DNA of 21,636 nucleotides from Zygnema cylindricum (taxonomy: Eukaryota > Streptophyta > Zygnematophyceae > Zygnematales > Zygnemataceae): the NCBI GenBank assembly GCA_037447655.1, contig JBBHKE010001176.1, positions 1-21,636 on the forward strand, written 5' to 3'. The translations under genes were made by a program, and so were the position numbers. Numbering within the stretch: position 1 is the first letter of the stretch; each line of letters starts with the position of its first letter. Positions 13,835 through 21,636 of this stretch are shown piece by piece. The notes below the pieces were generated by a model that was not told the origin of the DNA, made no database searches, and saw only the letters and a list, made by a program, of their open reading frames with translations.

Positions 13835-15004
13835 TTAGAAGGTAAGACCGGCAGACGCTCGGTGCAATTCGAACTGAGGTCGATGGAGAGACTTGGTAAG
13901 GAAGTCCGCCATCTGGAGAGAAGTCTGGCAGTATTGAAAGGTGAGAATTCCAGTCGCGATAGTTTCCCGTGTAAAGTGAAACTGGATGTCAATGTGCTTG
14001 GTTCGTCGGTGATGAACCGGGTTACTCATTAGAGCGAGGGCGCCTTGTGAGTCACAAAATATCTGAGTTGGGGAATTCTGGGGGAATTGAAGATTTGCAA
14101 GGAGAGATCGAAGCCAGATCGCTTCCTTGGCAGCATGTGTCGCTGCCATGTATTCAGCCTCAGTTGAGGAGAGGGCAACAGTAGGTTGCTTTTTGGAGGC
14201 CCAGGAGACGAGAGCTCCTCCGAGTGAGAAGCATACACCAGAGGTGGAGCGGCGGGTGTCGAGATCTCCCCCCCAGTCCGCATCGCAAAAGCCAATGAGT
14301 GTAGGAGAGTTGCCACCGGAGAAGGTAAGGCGTAGGGTTTTGGTGCCTTGCAGATAGCGGAGGACTCGCTTAGCCGCAAGGAGGTGCTCAGGGGTTGGGT
14401 TAGAAACAAATTGACTAAGCTGCCCGACTGCAACAGCAATGTCTGGCCTAGTGCCAGTCATGGCATACATGAGGCTGCCGACCATGGATCTATATAGGTC
14501 ATGGATGTCTCCGTGGACAGGCCCACCAGAGTTGGAAGCAAGTTTTGTGTTTGCATCTAAAGGAGTGGAGACAGGAGTGCAGTTTGACATAGAAAACCTT
14601 TCTAGGACCTCAGAGATATATTTTTCTTGAGAGAGGTAAAGGGTTTTGGTAAGACGATCACGGGTTACTAAAATCCCAAGGCAAAATTCCAATTCCCCCA
14701 AATCTGTCATTGCAAAGTAAGAGTTAAGCATGCTTGTGACATGCAGAATTGCAGACAGAGAGGGACTAGAGAGAACAAGATCATCGACGTAAATGATGAT
14801 GATTAAAAGGGACTCGTCTTTACCTTTGAAGAATATACCAAAATCGGCTGCAAGCTTACAAAAGCCTTCACGTATGAGAATGGCTTCAAGATGTTCACTC
14901 CAAACGCGAGGGGCTTGCTTCAAGCCGTAAAGAGATTTGAGGAGGCGACAGACGAGATGCTCATTTCCCGGGGAGATGTAACCTTCGGGTTGGCGGACAA
15001 ATAT
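13835..15004 (-). pseudogene. Copia pol, C-terminal half of RT plus RNase H
   Basis: This is the same frame as the rest of gag-pol, separated from it by TAA at 15005-15007. It contains the RT catalytic YVDD (codons 14780-14791), the LYGLKQAPR block before it, and the copia RNase H with DADWGGDLDTRRSTSG, VSWASKKQ, SSTEAEY and KHID. It is intact to the natural stop at 13835-13837, which abuts the PPT. The RT domain itself is split by the upstream stop after the TAFLYG motif, so neither part should be an active polymerase alone. Confidence 0.93.
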
Positions 15005-17335
15005 TTATTCCTTGAGGGCGCCATAGAGGAACGCCGTTTGCACATCCATCTGATGGACGTGCCAGTCTTGAGAGACGGCGAGAGAGAGAAGGATGCGGAT
15101 GGAGGCGAATTTGGCCACAGGTGCATAAGTTTTCGTAAAGTCGAGCCCTTCTTTTTGAAGAAATCCCTTTGCAACAAATCTGGCTTTGAACCGATCGAGG
15201 GTTCTGTCAGATTTTGTTTTGACTCTAAACACCCATTTAGAGCCGATGACTTTTCGATCTTTGGGGAGGGGTGTAAGCTCCCAAGTTTTATTTTTTTGGA
15301 GAGACAAGAATTCCGCATCTGTAGCCGCTTTCCACTCTGCGGCATTCGGGCCTGCCATGGCCACAGCAAAGGTTGGAGGGACATCAAAAGTGGCAATATT
15401 GGCGACACCATGAGTGACGCGCCTAGCTTCAATTCTGGCACTTTTCCGGAGGCCAGCGGGCTGAACGGGCAAAAGTGTTTCTGGAAGGACACGGGGAATA
15501 ACGTAAGAAGGCTCATTTGGGCGGATGGGAGAGAGGGAGTAAGGATCAGAGAGTGTCTTTTGAAGAGGTAGGGAGTTTGATGAAGGGGAAGGAGTAGATG
15601 AGGTTCGGGTAAGGGAAGGGGAGGAAATAGCGAGAGGAGAGGCAAGAACAGAGGGATTAGAGAGATATGTGGAGGATATTACTGAAACTGGGGCTGTTGG
15701 AGGAGGCGAGGTGCAAACGGAAGTGGAAAAGGAAGGAGGAGAGGGATAAAGGAGTTTGTGTAACAAGGGAGTTTCATCGAATGCGACATCGCGGCTGAGT
15801 GTAACTTGGCGTTCCTGGATTAGCCAAATTCGGTATGCCTTTGATTCATTCGAATATCCGACCATGTAGCCGAGTTTTGCACGGCTGCTCCATTTTCCAG
15901 CGGGCGTAAGATCCTTGATCCACGCAACACTACCGAATATTCGTAAGTGGCTGACGCTCGGTTTTGTTCCTGTCCAAGCCTCGTGAGGTGTGAGATTAGG
16001 GAGACTGGAAGTCGGACATAGATTTCGGAGATAGTTTGCCGTAGTAACGGATTCTCCCCAGAATATTGTTGGGAGACCGGCAAAATGGAGCATGGAGCAT
16101 GCTATGTTGATGACGGTACGGTTGTACCGCTCGGCGACACTATTCTGTTGAGGTGTGTATGTCACTGTGGTCTGGTGTGTGATTCCATGAGCAGAGAGAA
16201 ACGAGGCGAATTCTGTGGAACAGAATTCACCGCCGTTATCTGTACGGAGAACTTTGATGCGAGAATTGTGGAAAGTTTCTACTTTTGCTTTAAATTGTTG
16301 AAACGTAGCAAAAGTATCTGATTTTCGACGAATTAGGTAGATGCGACAGTAGCGTGTTGCGTCGTCAATAAATGTGACAAAGTATTGAGAGCCGTTGTGA
16401 CTGTGAACTGACATTGGTCCACATAGATCAGAGTGGATCAAATCAAGTGGTCCGTTAGATTTGGACGTACTTGAGGGAAAGGAAGGTCGGGAGAACTTTC
16501 TTTCGACGCAACCGGAACAAAATGGAAGTTTTTGATTGGTCAAGGGTTCCAGTCCAGTTACAAGACCCTTGGTCAAGTCATGGAGACTAGATCCGGACAG
16601 GTGACCATATCGGAGGTGCCACTTGGAGAAGGTGGCTTGTGAGGAAGCGACAACCATGTTGGCGAATCCAATGGGCGAGAAGGACGAGAGGATATTGTCG
16701 CCTCTTTTTACTCCGAATCCGACCGTTGATTTTGTTGGGGATAAAAAGTCAACTCGGTCGGAGGAAAAGACGGTTGTTGCTCCTTGTTTCAAGGCCGCAC
16801 CGACAGATAAGAGATTTTTTCGTAGTTCCGGGACAAAAAGGACGCTGGAGAGGGTAATATTGGCTTGACGGTTGGTGGAAGGTGTGACTGTACGACCGAT
16901 ATGAGTGGCCGTGAGGGTACTGTTGTTGCCAAGTACGATTGACATTGGAGGACTGAGTGGAGTCATAAATGAGAACCAATCGGCGCGAGATGATAAGTGG
17001 TGAGATGCGCCCGAATCAACGATCCAAGCGGAGTCAGGGACCTGAGATGATTGTTGTACTGCAGAGGACAATGCGAATCCATAATCGGATTGTGTCATTG
17101 ATGGCGGCGGACTGACATTGTCTACCGGTGGTTGGAGTACGGGCGGTTGGGTAGAAGTCGACAATGGATAAGTAGGAACGTATATTGGGATTCGCGAGCT
17201 GGAGTGATCCGCCAGATGAGGTGGGCCGTACGGATAGTGGGATTCGACAAAAGGGTTGGTCTGGGAGTACGCCAAATTTCCAACGGCAAAAGTACTTTCA
17301 GCTGATGAAGCTTGACCGTGGTATGATCCACGCCC
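15005..17335 (-). pseudogene. Copia pol: protease, integrase, N-terminal half of RT
   Basis: An open segment between the in-frame TGA at 17336-17338 and TAA at 15005-15007. The aspartic protease motif WIVDSGASHHL has its Asp at 17015-17017. The integrase zinc motif is intact: WH and GH, then CSGC. The core D,D35E triad has Asp in HSDLCGP, Asp in RTDNGGEF and Glu in SVAERYNRT, 36 residues after the second Asp. RT begins with WVFRVKTKSD, then KARFVAKGF and the first catalytic Asp in HQMDVQTAFLYG. No residue of these motifs is lost. The order of protease, integrase and then RT identifies Ty1/copia rather than gypsy. Confidence 0.95.
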
Positions 17336-18106
17336 TCAAGGTTGTCCTCGTCCACCAGTACGGCCGGGTCCACCTTGTCGTTCATTTTTGCGTTTAAGCG
17401 CCGGACACACATCTATGATGTGATCTGACGCTCGACAATAGCGACAGGTGGGAGAAGGAGATTTTGGCGGCCTGGGATTGGGTGAAAAGGTCGCCAGAGC
17501 CACTCCTGATTTTGTTTGAAAAGATTGTTTCATTTCCTCGTGAACCAGTCGCGCAGTTAGGGTCAGAATGGTCAGAGCGACTGGCGAGTTGTCAAGGGAG
17601 GAAATGAGGGAGGAATAGTAATCCGGTAAACCTCCCAGGATGGCCGAAATAAGATCATCATCGGAGATTGGCGCTTTGATGCTCTTAAGTTGACCGGCCA
17701 GCGACTTGAGATGTTGGACGTAGGTTTGAATAGAATCAGTAGGCAGCTTGCGATAAGTATTCAGCTGCCTTTTGAGAAAGAGCTTGTTGGACTAGGATTG
17801 ATTCTCATATGCAGAGGTCAATAGTGACCATGCATTGTGAGCAGAAACTGCGTCGCGGACAATGTCGATCTGTGATGACTCTAGAGTGAGGACAAGCCGA
17901 GAGTGGGCCTCCTCGTTTCTAGCGAGCCAAATTGTTTTGGCAGCAGCGTCAGTTGGTTCAAGTTCGCTGCCACTAATGATCGACCAAAGTTTCTCACGAC
18001 GAAATAGATGTTCTATCTGGTATTTCCAACCGTAAAAGTCTGTCCCATTAAATTTGGCAACGGTATTGGCGTTGCCGGGCCCATAACCTGTGAAAGGTGA
18101 AGCCAT
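17336..18106 (-). pseudogene. Copia gag with zinc knuckle, interrupted by two stops
   Basis: The ATG at 18104-18106 lies 18 bases inside the 5' LTR. The first segment (18106-17792) encodes the copia gag N-terminal domain (KFNGTDFYGWKYQIEHLF, then LWSIISG). It stops at TAG 17792-17794, and the same frame continues as a typical gag helix region (KLFLKRQLNTYRKL). The CCHC zinc knuckle CRYCRASDHIIDVC lies at 17405-17446 and fits CX2CX4HX4C. A TGA at 17336-17338 then separates gag from pol. Both stops are single codons without a frame change. Confidence 0.92.
18077..18088 (-). other. Primer binding site, initiator tRNA-Met anticodon arm
   Basis: GGTTATGGGCCC on the minus strand directly follows the end of the 5' LTR. 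It is complementary to GGGCCCATAACC, the anticodon stem-loop (CAU anticodon) of initiator tRNA-Met. The same sequence primes Drosophila copia, from a 5' half of the tRNA. The common plant site TGGTATCAGAGC (tRNA 3' end) is absent. The site is also translated as part of gag (GYGP). Confidence 0.88.
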
Positions 18107-18507
18107 AGTAGCAAATAGAGTAGAAAGAATGGGAACAGACAGAATGCTCTGTTTTGATTAATGATTTGAAAACTGATACAAAACATAAGAAAAAGACAAG
18201 CTAAATAGAGAAAATATCTTGAGAGTACCCTCTCAAGGACTGAAACGTACTTTCCTATTTTGAAGGGGCACTTGACCTTTCGGTCAAGAGCCAGGGTCAA
18301 GATTTATAACCAGATCTTGACCAGAATCTAATTACGTGAAAGTACATTGATTGCAAAACAGAGAAAGACCGAAATACTGAAATCCTAGATACTAGGACAG
18401 ACTGCACAGACTGCAGAATTCTGAATAGCGAAATTCTAGATGACAGAATTCAGAATTTCGCTATTGAACAGAAACATTAACTTCTATCAAAGACTACTCT
18501 TCTAACA
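18089..18507 (-). repeat. 5' LTR of the copia element (promoter LTR)
   Basis: 419 bp, beginning TGTTAGAAG and ending TTTCACA on the minus strand. The TATA box lies at 18303-18308. Four TTGACC elements (W-box core) flank it at 18272-18277, 18282-18287, 18295-18300 and 18317-18322. Two perfect hairpins lie at or downstream of the expected start (18272-18287, stem TTGACC; 18218-18237, stem CTTGAGAG). The gag ATG is at 18104-18106. Confidence 0.97.
18303..18308 (-). promoter_or_regulatory. LTR TATA box
   Basis: TATAAA on the minus strand, about 200 nt before the gag ATG; transcription would start near 18275. It is repeated in the 3' LTR at 13617-13622. Confidence 0.7.
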
Positions 18508-18512
18508 TGATC
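18508..18512. repeat. Target site duplication, right
   Basis: TGATC, identical to 13398-13402. Confidence 0.92.
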
Positions 18513-19019
18513 AAGATACAATATCATTTTAGTCAACAAGTTTGTGGCCGATGTTCTTGACATTTTGTTGACATTCTTCAAACACGCCTTTTATCTGAAA
18601 TTTCCAACTCTTGCAATGGACCTCTACAAATGCTAACACTTGATTATTTAAAATATTAATCTCATGGTTAAAAATGAAAGATTGAAGGGAGAAAAGATAT
18701 GTTTACAGATGTTGGTATATTGTATATGATGTCAAGGTGTTATGTATAAGAGAATCATAATCGCTATATATACAAAGTGCGTATTATTTTTTGCTGCAAA
18801 ACTTCAACGTTTTGATCACGCTATTGATGCATATTAAATAATCAAAAAAAGTAAACACTTTTTTTTTGTAAAACCATTTAAAAAAAAAGGAACTTGATAA
18901 AAATGGAAGGAAAACAAGGACAATGACATCTACAATGGTTTTATTTCACAAGGCTTTTGTTCACAATCTCCTCCCTCCCCCTCACACGCCATCCCCTCTT
19001 CCTCCATCACTAACCACAA
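18513..19019. other. Right flank of the retrotransposon, no gene recognised
   Basis: AT-rich. A minus-strand open stretch of about 50 codons ends at a TAA at 18529-18531 (containing VLAFVEVHCKSWKFQIKGVF). It reads like protein but matches no family I recognise. A CT-rich patch lies at 18965-19015. Confidence 0.5.
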
Positions 19020-19250
19020 CTAAATGATGTGCAACACATCCTATCTATGTCTTACAAGGATTGGAGGGATGTTAGTTGACCGACGGACGATGGAATGCTT
19101 CCACTCAATTGGTTGCTGTGTAGTGCCCTGTGACACCAAAGATTCCCACCCCACGCCCCAAGTGTTTCCTAATCAGTATGAGGTACAAGGTTATCACCAA
19201 AAACAAATTATGTTTTTGTTTATTATATCTACAAGGTTTTTATCCAATAG
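19020..19250 (+). repeat. Dispersed repeat box, copy 1
   Basis: Similar over its length to 20425-20675. It includes a 27-bp identical block at 19089-19115 (second copy 20492-20518). Both copies are open in the same frame over MECFHSIGC, with related residues around it (CLT..G....DR..MECFHSIGC). The nature of the unit is unknown; a transposable element fragment is likely. Confidence 0.75.
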
Positions 19251-19439
19251 AGGAACAATAATTGACAAACATGATTTTGAATGGATTTCAGTTCATAACT
19301 AATGAACTTGGTTCCACCCCGTTTTACAAATTGAAATGTGTAACACAAGATCACATTGCATGTTTTGTCTAAACAAACCAAATTAAGCCATAATTTTTTT
19401 AACAAAAACAAACTTAAAACTATATACACTAAAAAGTGC

Positions 19440-20390
19440 AAATTTATGCATGATCAATTAATTGTCACTATAATTATAATTATTGATTATTAATTTAATT
19501 TTTATCGTGCATTTTGTTTTTTTTAATATCTTTATTAGTATTGTTATTAAATAATTTTTAATATCCATAATACGTTATAATTCTTTATTTTTTAGTATTG
19601 ATTTTTATTGTTATTATTATTTATAATTGTACTACTTATTATTGTTATTATTTCTTACTTACTATTACTTATAATATATACCATTGAATTTTCATTTTTC
19701 TTGTTTATTCTTATCTCTTAACATCGTTATTTATCATAATTGTTGTTTTTTTTTGTTATAATAATTATTTGTTGAAAGTATTGTTACTGTTATTATATAT
19801 ATTATTATTGTTATTTGATTACATTATTACTCATTTTTTTTTATTTTACAAAATAGCTGTTGTTATTACACTATTTAAAAGAGTATTTTGCTATTACTCC
19901 TATTGTTATGATTATTTATTAATATTTATATTTAATTATCATTGTTATTTCTAGTGTTTTTATAATAATTCTTATCAATGATTACGTTATTAGTTATAAA
20001 CATTGTTTGTTAATATTTGGTATTATTATTTTATGCAATAAATGTAATAAGTTATCATTATTTACTAAACACGATTTATTGGTAAGAGTTATTCCTATTT
20101 ATTGGTAAGAGTTACCACTGTTTTTTTCTGTTTTTACTGAAGGGTATCAATTAGTATTTATAGCTATTTATAAAATAATTTAATATCTAATGTTTTTTAT
20201 TATTTGATTATTTATTGATTAATACTTATTATTAACTATAATTTTCATCGTTTTATCATTATTTATTACTATTTGATATTTATTGTTTTTGATAATTTAC
20301 TACTACATATTTACTGTTTTTTATTATAACCAATAATTTACTGAAATTTGCTCAAACTTACTATCAATTACAATTTACTTTTGATACGAT
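19440..20390. repeat. TTATTATTG-rich low-complexity DNA
   Basis: About 950 bp made almost wholly of A and T, with T-rich triplet-like strings (TTATTATTG, ATTATTTATT) on the plus strand. It lies exactly between the two copies of the dispersed repeat. A tyrosine/leucine-rich 61-codon frame at 19769-19954 is a product of composition. Confidence 0.85.
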
Positions 20391-20424
20391 AAAATGCTTC
20401 TCACAACAAGCATCCATTTAAAGC

Positions 20425-20675
20425 ACACTTTTGATGCGCAACATAGAATGTGCCTTACAAGCGTTGGACAAAGGTCAATTGACCGATGGAAGATGGAATG
20501 CTTCCACTCAATTGGTTGTTATATAACAATCTGTGACATTGACCATTCACACCCACAACCACCCACCCCCCAAAGTGCCTTGTAGTCAGTAAGTGGTACA
20601 AGGTCTTACATTAAAAAAATGTCGAGTGCAAATTCTTACCAAAACCCTCTAGAGTTTTTATCCACTATCACGAAT
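20425..20675 (+). repeat. Dispersed repeat box, copy 2
   Basis: Direct-orientation relative of 19020-19250. Shared features, in order, are the CTTACAAG start, the 27-bp block, a CACCC-rich stretch, AGT..GGTACAAGGT and TTTTTATCCA. The two copies are clearly diverged outside the identical block. Confidence 0.75.
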
Positions 20676-21636
20676 CCCTCGCCTCCCCCGAATCCCTCTT
20701 CTCTCTCCATCACACTACTCCGTGATTAACAGAAAAAGAAGTATATAACATTTACGATTGTTTAACTCTACATGAGCAAGGTAAAACTTCTTTTAAAATA
20801 ATATAAATATTAAATTATAATATTAATATAACGGAAAAGAAATCAAGAGATAATTTTTTTTCCCTTTCAATTCATCAAAGCCTCTATGATTATTCATTAT
20901 TGTCACTAGATTTCATTATTTCATTATGAATAATTATAATGATTTTGCTTCTTCTCTCCAAAAACACACTATAACTCTCCCCTAGCCCCCCTAAATAGCT
21001 ATTTTTCTTCCTCCCCCTCCCCCCCAAAGCCTCCCTCTCTCTCCCTCTCTAGTATGATGACCCCCAATGGCCTTTAAAATACCCGTAAAAACAACCTCAA
21101 TAACCCTCTCTCCACCATTTTCCGCTCCCTCACAATTACTATCATCATATTACTACTAATAATTATTGATTATTTCTGTTAATTATTAATTATCATTCTT
21201 ATAGGTTATTAATTGTTAAATTATGCTTAACATTATTAATATAAATATTGCTTTGATTATTATTATTGTTATCGTTATCATTATTGTTATTATTACTATA
21301 CATCACGATAATTGGTGCTAAACTGATCTCTCTCTCCTCTCTTTCTATCTCTCTCCTTCCCTTCTCCAAGCTATCTAACGCGTTTTCCACTCGTCCCACC
21401 CACAATCTCTAACTTCCAATCTCCCTATGTCATCATTTCCCTCATTCCCTCTCTCTTACTCACGCGCTCTCGCTCTCTCACTGTCTATCATGACATTCCC
21501 CCCACTCTCTCTCTTCATGTCACTTTAACTCTCTCATGCGCACTCTCCCTCTCTCCCTCTCTCTCCCTCTCCCTCTCTTTCTCCCCTCCTCCCACTCCCA
21601 CTCTCCCACTTCCCCACTCTCTCTTTCTCTCTCAAT
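20676..21636. repeat. AT-rich then CT-rich low-complexity end of window
   Basis: Starts with a CT-rich patch (20670-20730), passes through AT-rich DNA, and from about 21320 becomes CTCTCC/CTCTCT-rich to the window end. This is the same hexamer type as the intron tract at 2368-2880 but in the opposite orientation. No gene is recognised. Confidence 0.75.

Larger units (their letters stand above)
13403..18507 (-). mobile_element. Ty1/copia LTR retrotransposon, 5105 bp, structurally complete
   Basis: The element lies on the minus strand with 419-bp LTRs at both ends (TG...CA), 5-bp target duplications, a primer binding site flush with the 5' LTR, a polypurine tract flush with the 3' LTR, and gag, protease, integrase, reverse transcriptase and RNase H in copia order. 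The LTRs differ at 4 of 419 positions (about 1%), so insertion is recent. Gag-pol is one frame (18106-13835) with three in-frame stops at 17792-17794, 17336-17338 and 15005-15007, so this copy should not make a full polyprotein by itself. It landed about 200 bp from the isolated LRR/EGF exon. Confidence 0.97.

Noticed and set aside
14891-15571. 226-codon plus-strand frame and other frames overlapping the copia element on the opposite strand
   Set aside because: They are antisense shadows of the gag-pol frame, which carries all the recognisable motifs.
18013-18300. 95-codon minus-strand frame in the 5' LTR, with a near-copy in the 3' LTR
   Set aside because: It lies over LTR U5 and is out of frame with gag; there is no evidence that it is translated.

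Overview
The window is nuclear DNA from a eukaryote, most likely a streptophyte (green plant lineage; a charophyte alga, bryophyte or other non-seed plant would fit). The reasons are GT-AG introns, a plant-type LRR N-terminal cap followed by 24-residue LRRs of the LxxNxLxGxIP type encoded by separate 72-nt phase-2 exons, and a Ty1/copia element. No species is claimed, and a stramenopile with plant-like LRRs is not excluded.

The left half (801-9996, minus strand) holds one long gene split into at least 12 exons. Most exons are too short to appear as long open frames; I assembled them from splice sites and reading phase. The 12 exons sum to 1950 nt, exactly 650 codons with the stop, and every junction is phase-compatible. 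The predicted order is LRR N-terminal cap, five single-LRR exons, a last LRR fused to a cysteine-rich EGF-like module, a papain-family (C1A) cysteine protease with Gln/Cys/His/Asn catalytic residues all present, then a second EGF-like module and a short LysM-like tail. This looks like an extracellular protease fused to ligand-binding modules. No signal peptide exon was found, and the protease propeptide is missing or damaged: a 35-codon I29-like open stretch lies in the intron just before the protease exons.

The introns carry repeats: a 0.5-kb polypurine/polypyrimidine tract (2368-2880), a 10-bp phased A-tract array (3421-3510), a 13-bp triplet (3517-3555), and two MITE-like elements with related terminal inverted repeats (3650-3848 and 4407-4581).

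Upstream of the gene, 9997-12853 is mostly non-coding with a G-rich tract (11085-11225). At 12854-13197 lies a second copy of the LRR/EGF exon alone, with intact splice sites and no other recognisable exons of its gene.

13403-18507 is a complete Ty1/copia retrotransposon on the minus strand: 419-bp LTRs with 4 differences, a TGATC target duplication on both sides, a PPT, and a primer binding site matching the anticodon arm of initiator tRNA-Met (the half-tRNA primer type known from Drosophila copia). Gag-pol is a single frame from inside the 5' LTR to the PPT, broken by three nonsense codons and no frameshift.

18513-21636 holds no convincing gene. It contains a pair of diverged direct repeats (19020-19250 and 20425-20675), about 950 bp of TTATTATTG-rich DNA between them, and a CT-rich low-complexity tail running off the window end.
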